DNA of 30,411 nucleotides, from positions 1 through 30,411 of the forward strand of contig JBFWSB010000010.1 in the NCBI GenBank assembly GCA_050248595.1, in the 5' to 3' direction. A program made the position numbers and the translations under genes. Position 1 is the stretch's first letter, and the number at the start of each line of letters is the position of its first letter. Origin of the DNA: JAGWAZ01 sp050248595. Its GTDB lineage: Bacteria > Bacteroidota > Ignavibacteria > OLB7. Below are positions 23,601-30,411 of this stretch, one piece after another. The notes under the pieces were generated by a model. The model was given only the letters and a program-made list of their open reading frames with translations, did not search any database and was not told where the DNA came from.

Positions 23601-25388
23601 ACCACTCTCGCGTAACATCTCGCCAAGTTTGTGCCACGAATATGCTTGTCCAGAAAAATCACCCGCCTCCTCTCGCAACAGAATCGCCAAGCGGTGAGCC
23701 TTCTCCGCGCTGAAGTAATCGCCAAGCGACCAGTAGCTCTGCCCGACATTCGACTTCGAGAAGCCAGCATCTTGTTTATCTCCCATCTCAAGGTGAGCTT
23801 CGTAAGCCTCCTCGTACTTCTTCACTGCCTCTCGATACTTTCCCATACTCGAATACTGGTAGGCAACCGCGTCGAGAGCATCCGCCTCGCCGTTGCGATC
23901 TTCCAACTGACGATAGATTTGAATGGCTGTATCGAGCCGATTCAACGCATCCTCATAGCGGCCGAGGCTGTTCAATACATCGGCGAGGCGGAGGAGTGAC
24001 CAAGCAGTATTTGAAACAGAGGTGTTTGTCGCAGCCTCGGCGTAAAGTTGCCGTGACTGTTCATATTCCCCGAGCGCACTCTCAAATTCGCCGAGTGCGT
24101 TGCGAACTCTGGCGCGACCGCTGATGGTGTGTGCCAAACTCTCGGAGGCCTCCCCTGGACCTTCGGTCTCGTATCGCTCCAGTTTAATCGTGTAAGCAGC
24201 ATCGTAAGCTTCCAATGCTTCGTCGAACCTGCTCAGGTTGATGAGCACCGAACCGAGATTGTTGAGTGCAAATGAGACACCTTGAATAACGCCAGCATCC
24301 TCGAACATCGCACGAGCCTGCCGATAGCTTGTCACTGATAGTTCGTAGTCTAAGTCAGCTTCGGCAATCCTTGCATCTAAGAAGTAAGCCCAAGCAGCCG
24401 CCTCTTGATCTTCGAGAACCGCAGCCCCCCTCTTCACCAGAAGGTTCAGCCGTCGGGCATCGTCGATTCCTCCGTTAAAAGCCCACTCCTCGGCTGTCGA
24501 TGTCCAATCGTAGAGAAATCCTCCGTTGAGAATATCTGGAGCATACGTTTGGAAAAGATTCTCTACCTCTTGGTCTGAATCGGCATCCATCAAATCTTCC
24601 CGCAAGTCGAACTCGGATATTGGCGTGTTGTTCAGAATCCAGGTTGCGTATGTCTCGGCAAGACCCCACGTTCTCCCCATGTAGTTTGCAGGGAAGGCAC
24701 GAACGAATCGGAGGAAGGCGAGAAGATCGTTGAGAGTGGAACGCTCCATTGCATCGAGCATTCCTATACCACGGAAGCGTCCTCCGGTCTGCGGTGTCGT
24801 GAAAGTCGAATCGTCAGCAGCATACTCTTTGAACTCAGCGGCTGTTCCCTTAATCGATTCGAGCATCTGCTGCAATTTTTGTTGTTGATACGTTGGTGAA
24901 TCGGAGGTCAAGACTTCACTGAGCGAATACGTTGGTAGTCTATCGGCATCAGTGAAAGTAATTGCGTAAGTAGCAAGTTCAAAGATTACAGAGCGGAACT
25001 CATTCTGCGGGAGGGTAATCGAAAGGGCGACCAAATCACCCACCATCACGTTCATGCTGTCACCGTAGTCGATCGGAACCATTCGGAAAGTAGCAGTCGA
25101 ATCTTTGACCGCGATAAGTTCCCCTCTTCCAATCCGCTTCCCCGCTCGATTTGGGTCTTCCTCTCGATAGATACTCCAGACTGTGCCATCATTCCCCTCA
25201 CGCAGTCCTGCTACCCCATCAATTGAAATCTGAAGTTGGTACTCTCCCCCACGCTGCTCAAGGATTTGTATGATAGGAAGGTTGAGTTCTACAGCTTCAG
25301 AATCTTGAGCGTGAGAGGTATTAACAAGAAACCCCAAGAGAGAAAGAGAAAGGATGCCACGAAAAACCATTCGTTCAAGTATCATCAT
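20637..25388 (-). CDS. Secreted giant TPR-CHAT protease
   Basis: Largest gene of the window, 1583 residues. A signal peptide (GILSLSLLGFLVNTSHAQ) directs export. Residues 30-130 form a beta-rich N-terminal domain, and 130-325 a helical region. About 19 consecutive TPR units of 40 residues follow from about 328 to 1090 (many with the GxxYxxLGxYxxAxxxYxxAL pattern). A charged coiled-coil-like stretch (about 1150-1215) leads to a C-terminal CHAT (caspase HetF-associated) peptidase domain from about 1260 to the end. The catalytic dyad is intact: His1445 in HFATHG and Cys1494 in LSACNT, with GVPRVVATLWQVDD also typical. CHAT proteases are caspase-like cysteine proteases, clan CD. A secreted one must act on periplasmic or surface substrates, its TPR superhelix probably binding a partner or pro-segment. 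It stands alone and is divergent from P450. The tail runs into repeats. Confidence 0.93.
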   Translation of the reverse strand: MMILERMVFRGILSLSLLGFLVNTSHAQDSEAVELNLPIIQILEQRGGEYQLQISIDGVAGLREGNDGTVWSIYREEDPNRAGKRIGRGELIAVKDSTATFRMVPIDYGDSMNVMVGDLVALSITLPQNEFRSVIFELATYAITFTDADRLPTYSLSEVLTSDSPTYQQQKLQQMLESIKGTAAEFKEYAADDSTFTTPQTGGRFRGIGMLDAMERSTLNDLLAFLRFVRAFPANYMGRTWGLAETYATWILNNTPISEFDLREDLMDADSDQEVENLFQTYAPDILNGGFLYDWTSTAEEWAFNGGIDDARRLNLLVKRGAAVLEDQEAAAWAYFLDARIAEADLDYELSVTSYRQARAMFEDAGVIQGVSFALNNLGSVLINLSRFDEALEAYDAAYTIKLERYETEGPGEASESLAHTISGRARVRNALGEFESALGEYEQSRQLYAEAATNTSVSNTAWSLLRLADVLNSLGRYEDALNRLDTAIQIYRQLEDRNGEADALDAVAYQYSSMGKYREAVKKYEEAYEAHLEMGDKQDAGFSKSNVGQSYWSLGDYFSAEKAHRLAILLREEAGDFSGQAYSWHKLGEMLRESGDPNAALEAYDKAAEIYIKLGDREKQAEVLSSAGDVYYGQKAWRSALEKYNQALDVQREIGARDAVATTLYSIGNVYYDDQKYGQAAKMYEESLSIRKEIGDRQNSIYNMTGLGLVAWNLRDYDAAYNYFEKALALAEELESRSDVGWCWSVIAKVDAMKGENDRAVENYTKALAIYREIEYKSGEIDALLGLGNIDVERGEFAKGLKKFGEAEQLARESNSRNQIGDALNATAGVYLLLGEYEKALEVDKKGLEISREVENAWGIGSAFIGIGNTYNAMGEYRAAIEYYNRADSIYKVLNDTLARGTPINNIGTVWFFQGDYERALNQFNQVLKILQDAGQEDEFLALVVGNVGEVYYEQGRLKDAETWLKSGLELSDSLEARRIGATMLTILTKTMIAADRLDEAQAYGERAQKLAEAIGEQEQIAETNLVMGELALRRDKMSEAETYLKKSVEVSEKIGSTKYLWRPLFHLGIIYRDRGDKLAAINYLKQSVETIESLRDKVAGGEAAEKLFASDRTKVQVYEALIALLIEEGEIETALGYLERSSSEDLRARFKSLNPELADPSQKKLLDQGREMKARIDKLAEQIAAERSSSEVSDEKIEKLQEIISIAESDYIRFVTETIREEPELRNYFSAGVNPIELRQRKQKIPKDVAVVSYLLGENQLFVFVATSDTVIARVIATPRSDIEWTVRSLYRMSAVPESEEGVEMEEADALPYASELYNLLIAPVEDQLVGKDKLAIIPSGDLHYLPFGLLSSSAEEPDYLMEKYSIFYVSDLGIFLEEKPRADQPHVMAFGNADNTLPSAEQEVKDIASLYPDAKIYLREEATEDKAKNMPSEYNTLHFATHGNLDYTHFENSWLTLAENASAGEDGRLTLEEIWGISNLANCRLVTLSACNTAVSDEVVEGWPINPANAFLQVGVPRVVATLWQVDDAATAILMKEFYKNLKDHGAADALKLAQSTLASNQEYAYPYYWAPFVLLGDWR

Positions 25389-25512
25389 AGTATCGTCAGG
25401 GAATCTGTTCGGATTGTCTTGTGAGGTTCGACGTTGTTGTCTGTTGTTCGCAACATCTTCAGAAATAGAAGGCTCATTACCACCAAATCACAAAGGAAAC
25501 CAAGAGTGGGTG

Positions 25513-25530
25513 AAGGGAGTACGTTCCCTT
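25513..25530. promoter_or_regulatory. Inverted repeat AAGGGA-N6-TCCCTT between CHAT and P450
   Basis: AAGGGAGTACGTTCCCTT is an 18-base inverted repeat with 6-bp arms in the 295-base divergent gap. It could be an operator shared by both promoters, but no regulator is encoded beside it and no promoter element could be placed with confidence. The rest of the gap shows no ORF or terminator. Confidence 0.35.
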
Positions 25531-25683
25531 TGTATGTCTCTACTATTACTCTACTATCAATTGAAGCAAAAGTAGAGAATTCATATCTCGCAGGGAAATT
25601 GCAGCGGTTTTCTCCTCACAATTCGATGAGTCTTCGTGTAGCGTTGGGAGATATTTTGGGACGATTATCTTCTGGAGATTTCT

Positions 25684-27051
25684 ATGACAACATCGAACGT
25701 ATCAGCTGAGAGCTTGGCTCCCCCCTCCCCACCAACTCGAGGATTTCTCGGCCACTACCGACAGATCACAACCGATCCTCTTCGCTTCTTCAGAGAATCG
25801 GTTAGAACGTATGGCGATCTGGTCTACCTCCGCGTGGGGAAGATTAACATCTACTTGATTAACGACCCAGAAGATATTGAGCGGATGCTGGTGACCGAGA
25901 ACCGGAACTTCCTGAAGCCAAAGCTGCTTCACTTAGCCGAAGAGACTCTGGGGAGAGGGCTGCTCACGAGTGAAGGAAAATTCTGGCTCCGCCAACGGCG
26001 ACTTGCCGCACCTGCTTTCCACAAGAAACGGATCGAAGAGTATGGACGAACGATGGTGGAGAAGACCGAGAAGATGCTCGACTTCTGGAATCGAACAAGG
26101 CACGTTGACCTACACGCAACGATGATGGCTTTGACCCTTGAGATCGTCACCACCACACTCTTCGGCACTGACATCGACCAAGAAGAGGAGAGAAGAGTTG
26201 GCCACATTCTCGAGGTTGCCCTCGACAGGTTTATGGACTATCAATCCTTTGCCTACATCTTTTTCGACTGGCTTCCGAGACCGAAGAAGCTTCGGTTCCA
26301 AAAAGCGAAGCGGGGATTGGACGAGATTATTTTCGAGATTATCAAGGAACGTCGCGCTTCGGGGATTACGCCAGAAGATGACCCCACACTCCTCGGCATG
26401 TATTTAGCCGCTCGGGACGATGACGGAAGTGGCATGAGTGATGAGCAATTGCGAGATGAAGCGATAACAATTTTTCTGGCGGGCCATGAGACAACGGCGA
26501 ACCTGCTAACCTTTGCCTTCTACCTCCTCTCCCGCAACCCGAAGAAACGGGAGCTACTTGAGGAAGAACTCGACCGAGTTCTCGGGAACAGAAATCCGAC
26601 CGTAGATGACTTGCCAAACCTAACGTTCGCCAAGCAAGTTGTGAAGGAGACACTTCGACTCTTCCCTCCAGCCTGGCGAGTTGGGCGAGAGAACATTGAG
26701 TCGTGGAAGATTGGCAAGCATGAGATACCACCCAAGTCGCAAATCTTCGCCTGCCAGTGGATACTCCACCGCGACCCGAGGTGGTTCAATGAACCAGAAG
26801 AGTTTCTTCCAGAACGGTGGACAGAAGAGTTTGAAGCCGGTCTCCCTCGATATGCCTACTTCCCTTTTGGCGGAGGACCTCGCCTCTGCATTGGCTATGC
26901 CTTCGCGGAGATGGAGGCCGCTCTCGTGCTATCAACGATAGCTCGGCAAGTGCGGCTCAACTACAGTGAAGAGAGTGAGCCGGAACTTTATCCTTCAATT
27001 ACGCTCCGACCGAGAGATGGACTTCGAGTCGAGATACAGAGGAGGAGTTGA
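25684..27051 (+). CDS. Cytochrome P450 monooxygenase
   Basis: Haem-thiolate monooxygenase, 455 residues, of the bacterial CYP102/CYP110-like general type without fused reductase. Signatures are complete: the I-helix oxygen-binding motif AGHETT at residues 266-271, the ExxR pair in KETLR (Glu322, Arg325), the PERW motif (FLPERWTEEF), and the haem loop FPFGGGPRLCIG with Cys402 as the axial ligand. No signal peptide or membrane anchor is seen, so it is likely cytoplasmic. The substrate cannot be predicted; fatty acids, terpenoids or carotenoids are all possible. GGAG lies 6 bases before the ATG at 25684. No ferredoxin or ferredoxin reductase gene is nearby, so electrons must come from elsewhere. 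A palindromic repeat cluster begins within 20 bases of the stop codon. Confidence 0.96.
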   Translation: MTTSNVSAESLAPPSPPTRGFLGHYRQITTDPLRFFRESVRTYGDLVYLRVGKINIYLINDPEDIERMLVTENRNFLKPKLLHLAEETLGRGLLTSEGKFWLRQRRLAAPAFHKKRIEEYGRTMVEKTEKMLDFWNRTRHVDLHATMMALTLEIVTTTLFGTDIDQEEERRVGHILEVALDRFMDYQSFAYIFFDWLPRPKKLRFQKAKRGLDEIIFEIIKERRASGITPEDDPTLLGMYLAARDDDGSGMSDEQLRDEAITIFLAGHETTANLLTFAFYLLSRNPKKRELLEEELDRVLGNRNPTVDDLPNLTFAKQVVKETLRLFPPAWRVGRENIESWKIGKHEIPPKSQIFACQWILHRDPRWFNEPEEFLPERWTEEFEAGLPRYAYFPFGGGPRLCIGYAFAEMEAALVLSTIARQVRLNYSEESEPELYPSITLRPRDGLRVEIQRRS

Positions 27052-27070
27052 ATTGCTCGAGACGAGCAAT

Positions 27071-27251
27071 TTCATTCTGCCCCTACGGGGCGAGAGAATT
27101 TCTAACACTTGGCTTCCGGGGACGTTGTCCCCGGCCACATTGCGGTTGCCCCTACGGGGCAGTCAGTACAAGTGACTCTCCACGGTGTTGAACTGACAGC
27201 GATCTACTCTCTGCTTGAACATCCACAATCTGCACAGTAGAAGCAAACAAC
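27071..27251 (+). repeat. Palindromic direct repeat, copy 1
   Basis: Matches copy 2 over about 181 bases, from TTCATTCTGCCCCT to GTAGAAGC. It contains three palindromes: GCCCC-TAC-GGGGC (27079-27091), CCGGGGAC-GTT-GTCCCCGG (27116-27134, 8-bp stem) and TGCCCC-TAC-GGGGCA (27147-27161), followed by a non-palindromic tail ending GAACATCCACAATCTGCACAG. Confidence 0.85.
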
Positions 27252-27389
27252 TATCGAGTAGCTCCCGCAGGGAGCACTGCTGTGTGGCCGTGGGGAAAGC
27301 CAACGGCTGCACCCCACGGGTAGCATTTACTCTTTGCATCTTCCGCCCTGAAGGGGCGGCTGAGCCGGTAGTCCTGCCATCTTCGCTCG
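27252..27389 (+). repeat. Palindrome array between the two direct repeats
   Basis: Three further hairpins: GCTCCC-GCA-GGGAGC (27261-27275); a nested one with 8-bp stem CCGTGGGG/CCCCACGG (27288-27319) holding an inner AGCC-AAC-GGCT; and CCGCCC-N5-GGGCGG (27343-27359). A fourth large stem, CTTCGCTCG/CGAGCGAAG (27381-27418), crosses into copy 2. Confidence 0.85.
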
Positions 27390-27575
27390 TTCATTCTGCC
27401 CCTCCGAGGCGAGCGAAGTTAAGTTCAATACTTCGTTTTCCGGGGACGTTGTCCCCGGCCACGCAGCTGTTGCCCCTCCGGGGCAGTCGGAGCAATAAAC
27501 TCTCTTTGATGGAGTACTGACGTTGATGTTCTCTCGGCGTGAACATCTTGAATCTGCAGAGTAGAAGCTAATAAC
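27390..27575 (+). repeat. Palindromic direct repeat, copy 2
   Basis: Second copy of the 27071-27251 unit, with the same CCGGGGAC-GTT-GTCCCCGG hairpin at 27440-27458 and TGCCCC-TCC-GGGGCA at 27471-27485. Compared with copy 1 the loop TAC has become TCC while the stems are kept, which suggests conservation of structure. The first hairpin is imperfect (GCCCCTCCGAGGC), but is enclosed in the CTTCGCTCG/CGAGCGAAG stem. The tail ends GAACATCTTGAATCTGCAGAG then GTAGAAGC. No coding potential is seen from 27052 to 27615. Confidence 0.85.
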
Positions 27576-27615
27576 ATGTGCAGATAACATAGAGCAGATA
27601 GAGCAGAACGGCTCC

Positions 27616-29796
27616 CTACGTTGTTTTTTTTGCTCCCCCCAACATCTCATACAACGCAATCTGCGACCTCACCTCTGTAGCTCCTCCAGTTCGATACTCA
27701 TTTTCTCTCCCCTCGTCCAACCATCGGGCGTGCTGGTTATCCTGCCATTGAATCTCTAAAACTTGGCGAAGCATTTGTTTGTGTTCAGGGTTGTATATGG
27801 GGAAGGCAACCTCCACTCGGCGACTAAGGTTTCTCTTCATCCAGTCGGCAGAGGAAGTGTAGAGTTCTTCCTCGCCGTTGTTGTGGAAGAGGTAGATGCG
27901 GGCATGTTCTAAGAATCGATCGACGATGCTGATTGCCTCGATGTTCTGGCTTAACCCGGGCAGACCGGGACGGAGACAACAGATTCCCCTGACAATCAAT
28001 CGAATCTTCACCCCGGCCTGACTTGCCTGGTAGAGCTTGTCGATCATCTCACTATCTTCAAGCGAATTTACCTTCAAGGTGATTGCGCCCCCTCTGCCAG
28101 AGACTGCATGTTCTATCTCACGATCTATTAGCCCAATCAATCGTTTCCGAAGAGTGAAGGGGGCAACCAATAAGTGGTGGAACTCTGGCTCGTGTATCTC
28201 TCCCGAAAGGAAACGAAAGACCCGGTCAGTCTCTTCTGTTAACCGCTCGTCAGCCGTTAGCAGACCTTGATCGCAGTAGATGCGTGAAGTTCTCTCGTTG
28301 AAGTTACCGGTTGCCAAGTAGGCATACCGCTTCAGTCCATCACCCTCTTGGCGGGTGACCACACAAATCTTTGAATGAACTTTCAAGCCAGGGAAGCTGT
28401 AGAGAACACGCACTCCCCCCTTCTCCATTTCACCTGCCCAGTAGAGATTCGACTCTTCGTCGAACCGAGCTTTCACCTCAACGAAGGCCATTACTTCTTT
28501 CCCGTTCTGCGCTGCTTGAATCAAGCTCTTGGTCACCTCCGAATCGGAGGCAACGCGATAGAGTGTGATGGCAATAGCTCGCACTTGTGGATCGGCGGCA
28601 GCCTCTCGAATGAACCGAATCACGGGGTCGTACGATTCATACGGGAAATGGAAGAGATAATCCTTTTTGCTGATTGCATCGAAGAGGAGTTCTTCCCTCT
28701 GCAATTCCTCGTTGATAAGGGGGGGCATCGGAGGGTAGAAGTGTTCCGGTTGGTCGGGGAACGGAAAGGTGAAGAAGTCGCTGAAGTTGTGGTATCTCGC
28801 CCCAGGGACTAAATCTTCTTTCCGAAGCTCTAAACCTTTTCGGAGTGCTTTCAGCACGTCGGCTGGCATCCGCTTATCGAAGAGGAACCGTGAGGGAACC
28901 CCTTGCTCACGCTTGCGCAAACCTTTGCGAATCTTCTTCAGCAGATCGCCTGCAAATTCATCGTCGATGTAGAGTTCTGCATCTCGGGTTAGCTTCACCG
29001 ACCAAGCATCAACTGGATTGAAGCCGGGGAAGATGCGGGAGATAAAGAGTCGAAGAATATCATCCAAGAACATGACGTGATGCTCTCCGTTTGGAGAGGG
29101 AAGCTTGTGGAAGCGACCAAGTGTAGCCGAAGGAACCTCTAAGATGGCGAGTGAGATTTCACTCTTCGGCACGGATGCTTTTTCTTCCTCACTCTGCTCG
29201 CTCCAGAATTTTCTGGCAAGGCGGGGTTGCAAGGCAACAATCAAGTAGAGCTTTCGGTTGTGGAGGAAGGGACCGGCGAATTCTTGTTGTAAGAACGTGG
29301 CGTGAAGGTTGGAGAGAAGATGTTCTTCAAACCACTCGTTCAGATATTTCAACTGCTCCGCGTTCACTTCACTCTCGTTCAATATCCTGATCCCCACCCG
29401 TTCAAGGTCGGGAAGTATCTCCTCACGATAGGTGCTCCCGATCTCCTCTTGGTACTTGAATACAGTAGAACGAATCTGTCCGATTAACTCACCCAGATCA
29501 ATCGTCAGAGACTGGCGCGATCGTTTTCTGAGACGAAGGAGACTTCGAAGCGAGGCGACCCGAACGCGAAAAAACTCGTCAAGGTTCGAAGAATAGATTG
29601 CTAAGAACTTAATCCGTTCGAAGAGTGGAACTCGCTGATCTTTCGCCTCCTGCAACACGCGATAGTTGAACGAGAGCCAACTTAACTCACGGTCGCGGTA
29701 GAGATCTGTCGGCTTCTCAGGGAATTCTTCTTGAGACTCTCCCTCAACATTTTCTTCCGGCTTCACAATCGCCTCTTCTTCCTTCGGTTGAACCAT
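27616..29796 (-). CDS. ppk: Polyphosphate kinase 1
   Basis: Reversibly polymerises the gamma-phosphate of ATP into polyphosphate. The 726-residue protein has the Ppk1 N-terminal domain (ELSWLSFNYRVLQEA, FLAIYSSNLDEFFRVRV), the middle domain, and two phospholipase D-like C-terminal domains. The phosphorylated His lies in LKVHSKICVV (His474), with ATGNFNERTSRIYCDQ after it. The second conserved His is in EHARIYLFHNNGEEELYTSSADWM (His631). An acidic N-terminal extension of about 30 residues (KEEEAIVKPEENVEGESQEE) is not part of the core. Family length is about 690-720. The C-terminus ends GGAKKTT at a run of eight A on the coding strand, a possible slippage site. There is no Shine-Dalgarno before the ATG at 29796. 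The SixA-type gene ends 86 bases upstream on the same strand. Confidence 0.97.
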   Translation of the reverse strand: MVQPKEEEAIVKPEENVEGESQEEFPEKPTDLYRDRELSWLSFNYRVLQEAKDQRVPLFERIKFLAIYSSNLDEFFRVRVASLRSLLRLRKRSRQSLTIDLGELIGQIRSTVFKYQEEIGSTYREEILPDLERVGIRILNESEVNAEQLKYLNEWFEEHLLSNLHATFLQQEFAGPFLHNRKLYLIVALQPRLARKFWSEQSEEEKASVPKSEISLAILEVPSATLGRFHKLPSPNGEHHVMFLDDILRLFISRIFPGFNPVDAWSVKLTRDAELYIDDEFAGDLLKKIRKGLRKREQGVPSRFLFDKRMPADVLKALRKGLELRKEDLVPGARYHNFSDFFTFPFPDQPEHFYPPMPPLINEELQREELLFDAISKKDYLFHFPYESYDPVIRFIREAAADPQVRAIAITLYRVASDSEVTKSLIQAAQNGKEVMAFVEVKARFDEESNLYWAGEMEKGGVRVLYSFPGLKVHSKICVVTRQEGDGLKRYAYLATGNFNERTSRIYCDQGLLTADERLTEETDRVFRFLSGEIHEPEFHHLLVAPFTLRKRLIGLIDREIEHAVSGRGGAITLKVNSLEDSEMIDKLYQASQAGVKIRLIVRGICCLRPGLPGLSQNIEAISIVDRFLEHARIYLFHNNGEEELYTSSADWMKRNLSRRVEVAFPIYNPEHKQMLRQVLEIQWQDNQHARWLDEGRENEYRTGGATEVRSQIALYEMLGGAKKTT

Positions 29797-29881
29797 AAAA
29801 TCAAATCGCCAATAGGTCTATAACGCTGTTGAATGTAGTAGGGATTTTCCCTCACCTACGATACTGCTTCAGGCACTTCGA

Positions 29882-30385
29882 TCACTCACCCTTCTTCGGA
29901 TACTCAAAGAAGAGAAGAGTTCCCCTCTCTTCTGATGCTCGAATCCAAGAATCGGTGTCGAACTCAATCCCAACAACACCAGATGTTGGGATGTTCACAA
30001 TCGAAGAACCGGTCAGCATATTAGCAATGGTTGTTATCGTCGGGTTGTGGCCGAAAATCATTGCCGAGTCATATTCAGGATCGAGCGACGCGATGGTATC
30101 GACATAGTCCCGACTGACCCCTTCGTAGAGGCGTTCACGGTATCGCATCTTCTCTAGAGGGTATCCAAGTTCCCGAGCAACAATCCGCGCCGTAGCAGAA
30201 GCTCGGGCAGCAGGACTTGTGACGATCACGTCAGGCTTCACCCCCATCTTCCGCAAGAGACCTCCCATTATTGGCGCATCCTGTTTCCCCCGAACGTTCA
30301 GTGGGCGTTCCACATCGTCGAGCCATCCTTCATCCCACGATGATTTGGCGTGGCGAGCAAGGTAGAGTCGTTTCACCACACGCAT
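29882..30385 (-). CDS. SixA-type phosphohistidine phosphatase
   Basis: Histidine phosphatase-superfamily enzyme of the SixA branch, 167 residues. The nucleophile motif is LARHAKSSW (Arg11, His12), the second catalytic His is in FGHNPT (His113), with VRGKQDAP and VIVTSPAARASATARIV as further SixA markers. SixA-like enzymes dephosphorylate phosphohistidine on phosphotransfer proteins. The ATG at 30385 lies 26 bases from the window edge, so its promoter and any upstream partner are outside. Its neighbour downstream is ppk, whose enzyme forms a phosphohistidine intermediate, and such pairs occur in other genomes, so a shared role in phosphate metabolism is an inference. Confidence in the enzyme class is high; its physiological substrate is unknown. 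Confidence 0.9.
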   Translation of the reverse strand: MRVVKRLYLARHAKSSWDEGWLDDVERPLNVRGKQDAPIMGGLLRKMGVKPDVIVTSPAARASATARIVARELGYPLEKMRYRERLYEGVSRDYVDTIASLDPEYDSAMIFGHNPTITTIANMLTGSSIVNIPTSGVVGIEFDTDSWIRASEERGTLLFFEYPKKGE

Positions 30386-30411
30386 TCGGTATTGAAGAGT
30401 AGGTTCAATCA

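Noticed and set aside
20637..25388. TPR-CHAT as the protease of a type III-E CRISPR (Craspase) system
   Set aside because: It has a signal peptide, and no Cas gene or repeat-spacer array is present.
27071..27575. CRISPR array
   Set aside because: The repeats are few, long and different palindromes, with no constant repeat/spacer period.

Overview
The window looks like chromosomal DNA of a Gram-negative bacterium of the Bacteroidota/FCB assemblage (Kapabacteria, Ignavibacteria or Rhodothermota-like lineages are possible; a species cannot be named from sequence alone). The signs are an 870-residue DUF5916/CBM9-type outer-membrane barrel, several lipoproteins and other exported or beta-barrel proteins, weak or missing Shine-Dalgarno sequences on many genes, two intergenic TACCTTTG octamers that fit the Bacteroidota sigma-A '-7' consensus TAnnTTTG, and a giant secreted TPR-CHAT protein. 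No phage, transposase, CRISPR array or rRNA/tRNA gene was seen. The left edge cuts a cystathionine beta-synthase gene.

Layout. 1-4.2 kb (+): the end of cystathionine beta-synthase, then a tight three-gene operon of an outer-membrane barrel, a Tat-exported sulfite-oxidase-family molybdoenzyme and a tetraheme c-type cytochrome lipoprotein. 4.2-4.7 kb: repeats and a multiply frameshifted four-helix-bundle (23S IVP/Avd-like) pseudogene. 4.7-9.6 kb (-): dihydroorotase (pyrC), cytidylate kinase (cmk) and the DUF5916 barrel. 9.7-12.2 kb (-): an unrecognised membrane-anchored protein, a Crp/Fnr regulator, a DUF2892 small membrane protein and a clear terminator. 12.4-14.5 kb: two convergent exported proteins, one a transglutaminase-like lipoprotein whose catalytic Cys is replaced. 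14.8-18.7 kb (+): aspS, a DUF433/DUF5615 toxin-antitoxin pair and an SLC13/MatC-like permease. 18.7-20.6 kb: a lipoprotein MsrA and a small membrane protein, bracketed by related repeats in opposite orientation. 20.6-27.05 kb: the CHAT protein (-) divergent from a cytochrome P450 (+). 27.05-27.6 kb: a dense cluster of palindromes. 27.6-30.4 kb (-): SixA-type phosphatase followed by polyphosphate kinase.

How the genes work together. The molybdoenzyme and cytochrome look like a lipid-anchored periplasmic oxidation module passing electrons to a cytochrome chain. Crp/Fnr plus DUF2892 forms a small regulatory unit, with a GTGAC-N4-GTCAC palindrome placed about 41-44 bp upstream of the inferred start of DUF2892 transcription. 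SixA and Ppk form a phosphate/phosphohistidine pair. pyrC, cmk and aspS are housekeeping.

The most unusual non-coding content is a composite repeat family that begins at, or within a few bases of, the stop codons of at least three genes (cytochrome, permease, CHAT), in the sense orientation of each, and a 0.5-kb array of at least eight different perfect or near-perfect palindromes built from a 180-bp direct repeat. No single gene cluster here is an obvious new defence or biosynthetic system; the best candidates for new biology are these repeats, the secreted 19-repeat TPR-CHAT protein and the molybdoenzyme-tetraheme module.
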